Part shown: positions 24,215 to 37,041 of the stretch, piece after piece
Numbering within the stretch: the first letter of the stretch is position 1
How the letters are laid out: each line of letters starts with the position of its first letter
NCBI GenBank assembly: GCA_023078555.1
Contig: CM041199.1
Location: 8,747,315-8,811,314 of the forward strand
From: Ulva prolifera
Taxonomy: Eukaryota; Chlorophyta; Ulvophyceae; Ulvales; Ulvaceae
DNA: 64,000 bases
Reading direction: 5' to 3'
The notes under the pieces: generated by a model
Told to the model about the DNA's origin: nothing
Seen by the model: the letters and a program-made list of their open reading frames with translations, nothing else
Database searches by the model: none
Made by a program: the position numbers and the translations under genes

Positions 24215-27200
24215 ACTCCCAAGCATGTTCGCGTAGAAACCAGGTGGCTTAAGCAACTCCCAAGCCTGTCTAGGCAACTCCCAAGCATGTTTGCGTAGAA
24301 ACCTGGTCGCTTAAGCAACTCCCAAGCCTGTCTAGGCAACTCCCAAGCCTGTCTAGTCAACTCCCAAGCATGTTTGCGTAGAAACCTGGTGGCTTAAGCA
24401 ACTCCCAAGCCCGTCTAGGCAACTCCCAAGCATAATTGCATAGATACCAGGTGGCTTAAGCAACTTCCAAGCCTGTCTACGCAACTCCCAAGCATGTCTA
24501 GTCAACTCCTCAGCATGTTTGCGTAGAAACAAAGTCGTTTTAGCAACTCCCAAGCATGTCTAGTCAACTCCCAAGCATAATTGCATAGATACCATGTGGC
24601 TTAAGCAACTCCCAAGCCTGTCTAGTCAAGTCCCAAGCATGTTCGCGTATAGAAACCAGGTGGCTTAAGCAACTCCCAAGCCCGTCTAGGCAACTCCCAA
24701 GCATGTTTGCGTAGAAACCTGGTCGCTTAAGCAACTCCCAAGCCTGTCTAGGCAACTCCCAAGCCTGTCTAGTCAACTCCCAAGCATGTTTGCGTAGAAA
24801 CCAGGTGGCTTAAGCAACTCCCAAGCCCGTCTAGGCAACTCCCAAGCATGTTTGCGTCGAAACCTGGTCGCTTAAGCAACTCCTAAGCCAGTCTAGGCAA
24901 CTCCCAAGCATGTCTACTCAACTCCCAAGCATGTTTGCATAGACTCCAGGCGGCTTAAGCAACTCCCAAGCCCGTCTAGGCAACTCCCAAGCATATTTGC
25001 TTAGAAAGCTGGTCCCTTAAGCAACTCCCAAGCCCGTCTAGGCAACTCCCAAGCATAATTGCATAGATACCAGGTGGCTTAAGCAACTCCCAAGCCTGTC
25101 TACGCAACTCCCAAGCATGTCTAGTCAACTCCTCAGCATGTTTGCGTAGAAACAAAGTCGTTTTAGCAACTCCCAAGCATGTCTAGTCAACTCCCAAGCA
25201 TAATTGCATAGATACCATGTGGCTTAAGCAACTCCCAAGCCTGTCTAGTCAAGTCCCAAGCATGTTCGCGTAGAAACCAGGTGGCTTAAGCAACTCCCAA
25301 GCCCGTCTAGGCAACTCCCAAGCATGTTTGCGTAGAAACCTGGTCGCTTAAGCAACTCCCAAGCCTGTCTAGGCAACTCCCAAGCATGTCTACTCAACTC
25401 CCAAGCATGTTTTCGCGTAGACTCCAGGCGGCTTAAGCAACTCCCAAGCCTGTCTAGGCAACTCCCAAGCATGTTTGCGTAGAAACCTGGTCGCTTAAGC
25501 AACTCCCAAGCCTGTCTAGGCAACTGCCAAGCCTGTCTAGTAAAGTCCCAAGCATGTTTGCGTAGAAACCAGGTGGCTTAAGCAACTCCCAAGCCTGTCT
25601 AGGCAACTCCCAAGCATGTTTGCATAGATACCAGGTGGCTTAAGCAACTCCCAAGCCTGTCTAGTCAACTCCCAAGCATGTTTGCGTAGAAACCAGGTGG
25701 CTTAAGCAACTCCCAAGCCCGTCTAGGCAACTCCCAAGCATGTTTGCGTAGAAACCTGGTCGCTTAAGCAACTCCTAAGCCAGTCTAGGCAGCTCCCAAG
25801 CATGTCTACTCAACTCCCAAGCATGTTTGCGTAGACTCCAGGCGGCTTAAGCAACTCCCAAGCCTGTCTAGGCAACTCCCAAGCATGTTTGCGTAGAAAC
25901 CTGGTCGCTTAAGAAACTCCCAAGCCTGTCTAGGCAACTCCCAAGCATGTTTGCGTAGAAACCAGGTGGCTTAAGCAACTCCCAAGCCTGTCTAGGCAAC
26001 TCCCAAGCATAATTGCATGGATACCAGGTGGCTTAAGCAACTCCCAAGCCTGTCTAGGCAACTCCCAAGCATGTCTACTCAACTCCCAAGCATGTTTGCG
26101 TAGAAACCAGGTGGCTTAAGCAACTCCCAAGCCTGTCTAGGCAACTCCCAAGCATGTTTGCATAGATACCAGGTGGCTTAAGCAACTCCCAAGCCTGTTT
26201 AGTCAACTCCCAAGCATGTTTGCGTAGAAACCAGGTGGCTTAAGCAACTCCCAAGCCCGTCTAGGCAACTCCCAAGCATGTTTGCGTAGAAACCTGGTCG
26301 CTTAAGCAACTCCTAAGCCAGTCTAGGCAGCTCCCAAGCATGTCTACTCAACTCCCAAGCATGTTCGCGTAGAAACCAGGTGGCTTAAGCAACTCCCAAG
26401 CCTGTCTAGGCAACTCCCAAGCATAATTGCATAGATACCAGGTGGCTTAAGCAACTCCCAAGCCTGTCTACGCAACTCCCAAGCATGTCTAGTCAACTCC
26501 TCAGCATGTTTGCGTAGAAACAAAGTCGTTTTAGCAACTCCCAAGCATGTCTAGTCAACTCCCAAGCATAATTGCATAGATACCATGTGGCTTAAGCAAC
26601 TCCCAAGCCTGTCTAGTCAAGTCCCAAGCATGTTCGCGTAGAAACGAGGTGGCTTAAGCAACTCCCAAGCCCGTCTAGGCAACTCCCAAGCATGTTTGCG
26701 TAGAAACCTGGTCGCTTAAGCAACTCCCAAGCCTGTCTAGGCAACTCCCAAGCATGTCTACTCAACTCCCAAGCATGTTTTCGCGTAGACTCCAGGCGGC
26801 TTAAGCAACTCCCAAGCCTGTCTAGGCAACTCCCAAGCATGTTTGCGTAGAAACCTGGTCGCTTAAGCAACTCCCAAGCCTGTCTAGGCAACTGCCAAGC
26901 CTGTCTAGTAAAGTCCCAAGCATGTTTGCGTAGAAACCAGGTGGCTTAAGCAACTCCCAAGCCTGTCTAGGCAACTCCCAAGCATGTTTGCATAGATACC
27001 AGGTGGCTTAAGCAACTCCCAAGCCTGTCTAGTCAACTCCCAAGCATGTTTGCGTAGAAACCAGGTGGCTTAAGCAACTCCCAAGCCTGTCTAGGCAAGT
27101 CCCAAGCATGTTCGCGTAGAAACCAGGTGGCTTAAGCAACTCCCAAGCCTGTCTAGGCAACTCCCAAGCATAATTGCATAGATACCAGGTGGCTTAAGCA

Positions 27201-30200
27201 ACTCCCAAGCCTGTCTAGTCAACGCCCAAGCATGTTTGCGTAGAAACCAGGTGGCTTAAGCAACTCCCAAGCCCGTCTAGGCAACTCCCAAGCATGTTTG
27301 CGTAGAATCCTGGTCGCTTAAGCAACTCCCAAGCCTGTCTAGGCAACTCCCAAGCCTGTCTAGTCAACTCCCAAGCATGTTTGCGTAGAAACCTGGTGGC
27401 TTAAGCAACTCCCAAGCCCGTCTAGGCAACTCCCAAGCATATTTGCTTAGAAAGCTGGTCGCTTAAGCAACTCCCAAGCCCGTCTAGGCAACTCCCAAGC
27501 ATAATTGCATAGATACCAGGTGGCTTAAGCAACTCCCAAGCCTGTCTACGCAACTCTCAAGCATGTCTAGTCAACTCCTCAGCATGTTTGCGTAGAAACA
27601 AAGTCGTTTTAGCAACTCCCAAGCATGTCTAGTCAACTCCCAAGCATAATTGCATAGATACCATGTGGCTTAAGCAACTTCCAAGCCTGTCTAGTCAAGT
27701 CCCAAGCATGTCTAGTCAACTCCTCAGCATGTTTGCGTAGAAACAAAGTCGTTTTAGCAACTCCCAAGCATGTCTAGTCAACTCCCAAGCATAATTGCAT
27801 AGATACCATGTGGCTTAAGCAACTCCCAAGCCTGTCTAGTCAAGTCCCAAGCATGTTCGCGTATAGAAACCAGGTGGCTTAAGCAACTCCCAAGCCTGTC
27901 TAGGCAACTCCCAAGCATAATTGCATAGATACCAGGTGGCTTAAGCAACTCCCAAGCCTGTCTAGTCAACGCCCAAGCATGTCTAGTCAACTCCTCAGCA
28001 TGTTTGCGTAGAAACAAAGTCGTTTTAGCAACTCCCAAGCATGTCTAGTCAACTCCCAAGCATAATTGCATAGATACCATGTGGCTTAAGCAACTCCCAA
28101 GCATGTCTAGTCAAGTCCCAAGCATAATTGCATAGATACCAGGTGGCTGAAGCAACTCCCAAGCCTGTCTACGCAACTCCCAAGCATGTCTAGTCAACTC
28201 CTCAGCATGTTTGCGTAGAAACCTGGTCGCTTAAGCAACTCCTAAGCCAGTCTAGGCAACTCCCAAGCATGTCTACTCTACTCCCAAGCATGTTTGCGTA
28301 GACTCCAGGCGGCTTAAGCAACTCCCAAGCCCGTCTAGGCAACTCCCAAGCATATTTGCTTAGAAAGCTGGTCCCTTAAGCAACTCCCAAGCCCGTCTAG
28401 GCAACTCCCAAGCATAATTGCATAGATACCAGGTGGCTTAAGCAACTCCCAAGCCTGTCTAGGCAACTCCCAAGCATGTTTGCGTAGAAACCTGGTCGCT
28501 TAAGCAACTCCCAAGCCTGTCTAGGCAACTCCCAAGCCTGTCTAGGCAACTCCCAAGCATGTTTGCGTAGAAACCTGGTCGCTTAAGCAACTCCCAAGCC
28601 TGTCTAGGCAAGTCCCAAGCATGTTCGCGTAGAAACCAGGTGGCTTAAGCAACTCCCAAGCCCGTCTAGGCAACTCCCAAGCATGTTTGCGTAGAAACCT
28701 GGTCGCTTAAGCAACTCCCAAGCCTGTCTAGGCAACTCCCAAGCATGTCTACTCAACTCCCAAGCATGTTTGCGTAGACTCCAGGCGGCTTAAGCAACTC
28801 CCAAGCCTGTCTAGGCAACTCCCAAGCATGTTTGCGTAGAAACCTGGTCGCTTAAGCAACTCCCAAGCCTGTCTAGGCAACTGCCAAGCCTGTCCTGTAA
28901 AGTCCCAAGCATGTTTGCGTAGAAACCAGGTGGCTTAAGCAACTCCCAAGCCTGTCTAGGCAACTCCCAAGCATGTTTGCATAGATACCAGGTGGCTTAA
29001 GCAACTCCCAAGCCTGTCTACGCAACGCCCAAGCATGTCTAGTCAACTCCTCAGCATGTTTGCGTAGAAACAAAGTCGTTTTAGCAACTCCCAAGCATGT
29101 CTAGTCAACTCCCAAGCATAATTGCATAGATACCATGTGGCTTAAGCAACTCCCAAGCATGTCTAGTCAAGTCCCAAGCATAATTGCATAGATACCAGGT
29201 GGCTGAAGCAACTCCCAAGCCTGTCTACGCAACTCCCAAGCATGTCTAGTCAACTCCTCAGCATGTTTGCGTAGAAACCTGGTCGCTTAAGCAACTCCTA
29301 AGCCAGTCTAGGCAACTCCCAAGCATGTCTACTCTACTCCCAAGCATGTTTGCGTAGACTCCAGGCGGCTTAAGCAACTCCCAAGCCCGTCTAGGCAACT
29401 CCCAAGCATATTTGCTTAGAAAGCTGGTCCCTTAAGCAACTCCCAAGCCCGTCTAGGCAACTCCCAAGCATAATTGCATAGATACCAGGTGGCTTAAGCA
29501 ACTCCCAAGCCTGTCTAGGCAACTCCCAAGCATGTTTGCGTAGAAACCTGGTCGCTTAAGCAACTCCCAAGCCTGTCTAGGCAACTCCCAAGCCTGTCTA
29601 GGCAACTCCCAAGCATGTTTGCGTAGAAACCTGGTCGCTTAAGCAACTCCCAAGCCTGTCTAGGCAAGTCCCAAGCATGTTCGCGTAGAAACCAGGTGGC
29701 TTAAGCAACTCCCAAGCCCGTCTAGGCAACTCCCAAGCATGTTTGCGTAGAAACCTGGTCGCTTAAGCAACTCCCAAGCCTGTCTAGGCAACTCCCAAGC
29801 ATGTCTACTCAACTCCCAAGCATGTTTGCGTAGACTCCAGGCGGCTTAAGCAACTCCCAAGCCTGTCTAGGCAACTCCCAAGCATGTTTGCGTAGAAACC
29901 TGGTCGCTTAAGCAACTCCCAAGCCTGTCTAGGCAACTGCCAAGCCTGTCCTGTAAAGTCCCAAGCATGTTTGCGTAGAAACCAGGTGGCTTAAGCAACT
30001 CCCAAGCCTGTCTAGGCAACTCCCAAGCATGTTTGCATAGATACCAGGTGGCTTAAGCAACTCCCAAGCCTGTCTACGCAACTCCCAAGCATGTCTAGTC
30101 AACTCCTCAGCATGTTTGCGTAGAAACAAAGTCGTTTTAGCAACTCCCAAGCATGTCTAGTCAACTCCCAAGCATAATTGCATAGATACCATGTGGCTTA

Positions 30201-30244
30201 AGCAACTCCCAAGCCTGTCTAGTCAAGTCCCAAGCATGTTCGCG
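24215..30244. repeat. Right copy of the 7,025-bp duplication (about 6.03 kb retained)
   Basis: Collinear with 17190-23219 at a constant offset, implying no net insertion or deletion in about 6 kb. It carries the same internal duplications (1,368 bp and 1,056 bp) and the same rare variants, such as CATGTTTTCGCG and GGCTGAAGC. I compared landmarks rather than every base, so I cannot state the exact identity. Confidence 0.85.
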
Positions 30245-33200
30245 TATAGAAACCAGGTGGCTTAAGCAACTCCCAAGCCTGTCTAGGCAACTCCCAAGCA
30301 TAATTGCATAGATACCAGGTGGCTTAAGCAACTCCCAAGCCTGTCTAGTCAACGCCCAAGCATGTCTAGTCAACTCCTCAGCATGTTTGCGTAGAAACAA
30401 AGTCGTTTTAGCAACTCCCAAGCATGTCTAGTCAACTCCCAAGCATAATTGCATAGATACCATGTGGCTTAAGCAACTCCCAAGCATGTCTAGTCAAGTC
30501 CCAAGCATAATTGCATAGATACCAGGTGGCTGAAGCAACTCCCAAGCCTGTCTACGCAACTCCCAAGCATGTCTAGTCAACTCCTCAGCATGTTTGCGTA
30601 GAAACCTGGTCGCTTAAGCAACTCCTAAGCCAGTCTAGGCAACTCCCAAGCATGTCTACTCTACTCCCAAGCATGTTTGCGTAGACTCCAGGCGGCTTAA
30701 GCAACTCCCAAGCCCGTCTAGGCAACTCCCAAGCATATTTGCTTAGAAAGCTGGTCCCTTAAGCAACTCCCAAGCCCGTCTAGGCAACTCCCAAGCATAA
30801 TTGCATAGATACCAGGTGGCTTAAGCAACTCCCAAGCCTGTCTACGCAACTCCCAAGCATGTCTAGTCAACTCCTCAGCATGTTTGCGTAGAAACAAAGT
30901 CGTTTTAGCAACTCCCAAGCATGTCTAGTCAACTCCCAAGCATAATTGCATAGATACCATGTGGCTTAAGCAACTCCCAAGCCTGTCTAGTCAAGTCCCA
31001 AGCATGTTCGCGTAGAAACCAGGTGGCTTAAGCAACTCCCAAGCCCGTCTAGGCAACTCCCAAGCATGTTTGCGTAGAAACCTGGTCGCTTAAGCAACTC
31101 CCAAGCCTGTCTAGGCAACTCCCAAGCATGTCTACTCAACTCCCAAGCATGTTTGCGTAGACTCCAGGCGGCTTAAGCAACTCCCAAGCCTGTCTAGGCA
31201 ACTCCCAAGCATGTTTGCGTAGAAACCTGGTCGCTTAAGCAACTCCCAAGCCTGTCTAGTCTACTCGCAAGCATGTTTGCGTAGAAACCTGGTCGCTTAA
31301 GCAACTCCCAAGCCGGTCTAGGCAACTCCCAAACCTGTCTAGTCAACTCCTAAGCATGTTTGCGTAGAAACCTGGTGGCTTAAGCAACTCCCAAGCCTGT
31401 CTAGGCAACTCCCAAGCATGTTTGCATAGATACCAGGTGGCTTAAGCAACTCCCAAGCCTGTCTAGTCAACTCCCAAGCATGTTTGCGTAGAAACCAGGT
31501 GGCTTAAGCAACTCCCAAGCCCGTCTAGGCAACTCCCAAGCATGTTTGCGTAGAAACCTGGTCGCTTAAGCAACTCCTAAGCCAGTCTAGGCAACTCCCA
31601 AGCATAATTGCATAGATACCAGGTGGCTTAAGCAACTCCCAAGCCTGTCTACGCAACTCCCAAGCATGTCTAGTCAACTCCTCAGCATGTTTGCGTAGAA
31701 ACAAAGTCGTTTTAGCAACTCCCAAGCATGTCTAGTCAACTCCCAAGCATAATTGCATAGATACCATGTGGCTTAAGCAACTCCCAAGCCTGTCTAGTCA
31801 AGTCCCAAGCATGTTCGCGTAGAAACCAGGTGGCTTAAGCAACTCCCAAGCCCGTCTAGGCAACTCCCAAGCATGTTTGCGTAGAAACCTGGTCGCTTAA
31901 GCAACTCCCAAGCCTGTCTAGGCAACTCCCAAGCATGTCTACTCAACTCCCAAGCATGTTTGCGTAGACTCCAGGCGGCTTAAGCAACTCCCAAGCCTGT
32001 CTAGGCAACTCCCAAGCATGTTTGCGTAGAAACCTGGTCGCTTAAGCAACTCCCAAGCCTGTCTAGGCAACTCCCAAGCATGTCTACTCAACTCCCAAGC
32101 ATGTTTGCGTAGACTCCAGGCGGCTTAAGCAACTCCCAAGCCTGTCTAGGCAACTCCCAAGCATGTTTGCGTAGAAACCTGGTCGCTTAAGCAACTCCCA
32201 AGCCTGTCTAGTCTACTCGCAAGCATGTTTGCGTAGAAACCTGGTCGCTTAAGCAACTCCCAAGCCTGTCTACGCAACTCCCAAGCATGTCTAGTCAACT
32301 CCTCAGCATGTTTGCGTAGAAACAAAGTCGTTTTAGCAACTCCCAAGCATGTCTAGTCAACTCCCAAGCATAATTGCAAAGATACCATGTGGCTTAAGCA
32401 ACTCCCAAGCCTGTCTAGGCAACTCCCAAGCATGTTTGCGTAGAAACCTGGTCGCTTAAGCAACTCCCAAGCATGTCTAGTCTACTCGCAAGCATGTTTG
32501 CGTAGAAACCTGGTCGCTTAAGCAACTCCCAAGCCGGTCTAGGCAACTCCCAAACCTGTCTAGTCAACTCCTAAGCATGTTTGCGTAGAAACCTGGTGGC
32601 TTAAGCAACTCCCAAGCCTGTCTAGTCAACTCCCAAGCATGTTTGCGTAGAAACCAGGTGGCTTAAGCAACTCCCAAGCCCGTCTAGGCAACTCCCAAGC
32701 ATGTTTGCGTAGAAACCTGGTCGCTTAAGCAACTCCTAAGCCAGTCTAGGCAACTCCCAAGCATGTCTACTCTACTCCCAAGCATGTTTGCGTAGACTCC
32801 AGGCGGCTTAAGCAACTCCCAAGCCCGTCTAGGCAACTCCCAAGCATATTTGCTTAGAAAGCTGGTCCCTTAAGCAACTCCCAAGCCCGTCTAGGCAACT
32901 CCCAAGCATAATTGCATAGATACCAGGTGGCTTAAGCAACTCCCAAGCCTGTCTACGCAACTCCCAAGCATGTCTAGTCAACTCCTCAGCATGTTTGCGT
33001 AGAAACAAAGTCGTTTTAGCAACTCCCAAGCATGTCTAGTCAACTCCCAAGCATAATTGCATAGATACCATGTGGCTTAAGCAACTCCCAAGCCTGTCTA
33101 GTCAAGTCCCAAGCATGTTCGCGTAGAAACCAGGTGGCTTAAGCAACTCCCAAGCCCGTCTAGGCAACTCCCAAGCATGTTTGCGTAGAAACCTGGTCGC

Positions 33201-34081
33201 TTAAGCAACTCCCAAGCCTGTCTAGGCAACTCCCAAGCATGTCTACTCAACTCCCAAGCATGTTTGCGTAGACTCCAGGCGGCTTAAGCAACTCCCAAGC
33301 CTGTCTAGGCAACTCCCAAGCATGTTTGCGTAGAAACCTGGTCGCTTAAGCAACTCCCAAGCCTGTCTAGGCAACTGCCAAGCCTGTCCTGTAAAGTCCC
33401 AAGCATGTTTGCGTAGAAACCAGGTGGCTTAAGCAACTCCCAAGCCTGTCTAGGCAACTCCCAAGCATGTTTGCATAGATACCAGGTGGCTTAAGCAACT
33501 CCCAAGCCTGTCTAGTCAACTCCCAAGCATGTTTGCGTAGAAACCAGGTGGCTTAAGCAACTCCCAAGCCCGTCTAGGCAACTCCCAAGCATGTTTGCGT
33601 AGAAACCTGGTCGCTTAAGCAACTCCTAAGCCAGTCTAGGCAACTCCCAAGCATGTCTACTCAACTCCCAAGCATGTTTGCGTAGACTCCAGGCGGCTTA
33701 AGCAACTCCCAAGCCCGTCTAGGCAACTCCCAAGCATATTTGCTTAGAAAGCTGGTCCCTTAAGCAACTCCCAAGCCCGTCTAGGCAACTCCCAAGCATA
33801 ATTGCATAGATACCAGGTGGCTTAAGCAACTCCCAAGCCTGTCTACGCAACTCCCAAGCATGTCTAGTCAACTCCTCAGCATGTTTGCGTAGAAACAAAG
33901 TCGTTTTAGCAACTCCCAAGCATGTCTAGTCAACTCCCAAGCATAATTGCATAGATACCATGTGGCTTAAGCAACTCCCAAGCCTGTCTAGTCAAGTCCC
34001 AAGCATGTTCGCGTAGAAACCAGGTCGCTTAAGCAACTCCCAAGCCTGTCTAGGCAACTCCCAAGCCTGTCTAGTCAAGTC
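30245..34081. repeat. Mosaic block with dense cassettes and the CTACTCGC variant
   Basis: Odd units at 30372, 30869, 31676, 32297, 32980 and 33870. TCTACTCGC, a private variant of TCAACTCCC, occurs at about 31260, 32212 and 32481 here and again near 36331, 49078 and 52162. Positions about 32463-34024 match about 49060-50621 at offset 16,597. The block looks assembled from segments found elsewhere in the array rather than from its own regular repeat. Confidence 0.72.
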
Positions 34082-37041
34082 CCAAGCATGTTTGCGTAGA
34101 AACCAGGTGGCTTAAGCAACTCCCAAGCCCGTCTAGGCAACTCCCAAGCATAATTGCATAGATACCAGGTGGCTTAAGCAACTCCCAAGCCTGTCTACGC
34201 AACTCCCAAGCATGTCTAGTCAACTCCTCAGCATGTTTGCGTAGAAACAAAGTCGTTTTAGCAACTCCCAAGCATGTCTAGTCAACTCCCAAGCATAATT
34301 GCATAGATACCATGTGGCTTAAGCAACTCCCAAGCCTGTCTAGTCAAGTCCCAAGCATAATTGCATGGATACCAGGTGGCTTAAGCAACTCCCAAGCCTG
34401 TCTAGGCAACTCCCAAGCATGTTTGCGTAGAAACCAGGTGGCTTAAGCAACTCCCAAGCCCGTCTAGGCAACTCCCAAGCATGTTTGCGTAGAAACCTGG
34501 TCGCTTAAGCAACTCCTAAGCCAGTCTAGGCAACTCCCAAGCATGTCTACTCAACTCCCAAGCATGTTTGCGTAGACTCCAGGCGGCTTAAGCAACTCCC
34601 AAGCCCGTCTAGGCAACTCCCAAGCATATTTGCTTAGAAAGCTGGTCCCTTAAGCAACTCCCAAGCCCGTCTAGGCAACTCCCAAGCATAATTGCATAGA
34701 TACCAGGTGGCTTAAGCAACTCCCAAGCCTGTCTACGCAACTCCCAAGCATGTCTAGTCAACTCCTCAGCATGTTTGCGTAGAAACAAAGTCGTTTTAGC
34801 AACTCCCAAGCATGTCTAGTCAACTCCCAAGCATAATTGCATAGATACCATGTGGCTTAAGCAACTCCCAAGCCTGTCTAGTCAAGTCCCAAGCATGTTC
34901 GCGTAGAAACCAGGTGGCTTAAGCAACTCCCAAGCCCGTCTAGGCAACTCCCAAGCATGTTTGCGTAGAAACCTGGTCGCTTAAGCAACTCCCAAGCCTG
35001 TCTAGGCAACTCCCAAGCATGTCTACTCAACTCCCAAGCATGTTTGCGTAGACTCCAGGCGGCTTAAGCAACTCCCAAGCCTGTCTAGGCAACTCCCAAG
35101 CATGTTTGCGTAGAAACCTGGTCGCTTAAGCAACTCCCAAGCCTGTCTAGGCAACTGCCAAGCCTGTCTAGTCAAGTCCCAAGCATGTTTGCGTAGAAAC
35201 CAGGTGGCTTAAGCAACTCCCAAGCCTGTCTAGGCAACTCCCAAGCATGTTTGCATAGATATCAGGTGGCTTAAGCAACTCCCAAGCCTGTCTAGTCAAC
35301 TCCCAAGCATGTTTGCGTAGAAACCAGGTGGCTTAAGCAACTCCCAAGCCCGTCTAGGCAACTCCCAAGCATGTTTGCGTAGAAACCTGGTCGCTTAAGC
35401 AACTCCCAAGCCTGTCTAGGCAACTCCCAAGCATGTCTACTCAACTCCCAAGCATGTTTGCGTAGACTCCAGGCGGCTTAAGCAACTCCCAAGCCTGTCT
35501 AGGCAACTCCCAAGCATGTTTGCGTAGAAACCTGGTCGCTTAAGCAACTCCCAAGCCTGTCTAGGCAACTGCCAAGCCTGTCCTGTAAAGTCCCAAGCAT
35601 GTTTGCGTAGAAACCAGGTGGCTTAAGCAACTCCCAAGCCTGTCTAGGCAACTCCCAAGCATGTTTGCATAGATACCAGGTGGCTTAAGCAACTCCCAAG
35701 CCTGTCTAGTCAACTCCCAAGCATGTTTGCGTAGAAACCAGGTGGCTTAAGCAACTCCCAAGCCCGTCTAGGCAACTCCCAAGCATGTTTGCGTAGAAAC
35801 CTGGTCGCTTAAGCAACTCCCAAGCCTGTCTAGGCAACTGCCAAGCCTGTCTAGTCAAGTCCCAAGCATGTTTGCGTAGAAACCAGGTGGCTTAAGCAAC
35901 TCCCAAGCCTGTCTAGGCAACTCCCAAGCATGTTTGCGTAGAAACCAGGTGGCTTAAGCAACTCCCAAGCCTGTCTAGGCAACTCCCAAGCATAATTGCA
36001 TGGATACCAGGTGGCTTAAGCAACTCCCAAGCCTGTCTAGGCAACTCCCAAGCATGTCTACTCAACTCCCAAGCATGTTTGCGTAGACTCCAGGCGGCTT
36101 AAGCAACTCCCAAGCCTGTCTAGGCAACTCCCAAGCATGTTTGCGTAGAAACCTGGTCGCTTAAGCAACTCCCAAGCCTGTCTAGGCAAGTCCCAAGCAT
36201 GTTCGCGTAGAAACCAGGTGGCTTAAGCAACTCCCAAGCCTGTCTAGGCAACTCCCAAGCATGTTTGCGTAGAAACCTGGTCGCTTAAGCAACTCCCAAG
36301 GCTGTCTAGGCAACTCCCAAGCATGTCTAGTCTACTCGCAAGCATGTTTGCGTAGAAACCTGGTCGCTTAAGCAACTCCCAAGCCGGTCTAGGCAACTCC
36401 CAAACCTGTCTAGTCAACTCCTAAGCATGTTTGCGTAGAAACCTGGTGGCTTAAGCAACTCCCAAGCCTGTCTAGTCAACTCCCAAGCATGTTTGCGTAG
36501 AAACCAGGTGGCTTAAGCAACTCCCAAGCCCGTCTAGGCAACTCCCAAGCATGTTTGCGTAGAAACCTGGTCGCTTAAGCAACTCCTAAGCCAGTCTAGG
36601 CAACTCCCAAGCATGTCTACTCTACTCCCAAGCATGTTTGCGTAGACTCCAGGCGGCTTAAGCAACTCCCAAGCCCGTCTAGGCAACTCCCAAGCATATT
36701 TGCTTAGAAAGCTGGTCCCTTAAGCAACTCCCAAGCCCGTCTAGGCAACTCCCAAGCATAATTGCATAGATACCAGGTGGCTTAAGCAACTCCCAAGCCT
36801 GTCTACGCAACTCCCAAGCATGTCTAGTCAACTCCTCAGCATGTTTGCGTAGAAACAAAGTCGTTTTAGCAACTCCCAAGCATGTCTAGTCAACTCCCAA
36901 GCATAATTGCATAGATACCATGTGGCTTAAGCAACTCCCAAGCCTGTCTAGTCAAGTCCCAAGCATGTTCGCGTAGAAACCAGGTGGCTTAAGCAACTCC
37001 CAAGCCCGTCTAGGCAACTCCCAAGCATGTTTGCGTAGAAA
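34082..37041. repeat. 2.96-kb block copied at 46829-49788 (offset 12,747)
   Basis: Odd units 34222, 34760, 36830 pair with 46969, 47507, 49577, and TCTACTCGC 36331 pairs with 49078. I found four differences by eye in about 2.96 kb: near 34725/47472, 35260/48007, 36240/48987 and 36359/49106. 12,747 equals 189 62-bp units plus 49 21-bp subunits. Confidence 0.8.

Noticed and set aside
32829-34608. A regular 890-bp higher-order repeat at 32.8-34.6 kb
   Set aside because: Successive cassettes are 890 bp apart (32980, 33870, 34760), but the second interval contains an additional cassette at 34222 and different units, so the equal spacing follows from 62/21-bp quantisation rather than from copying of one unit.
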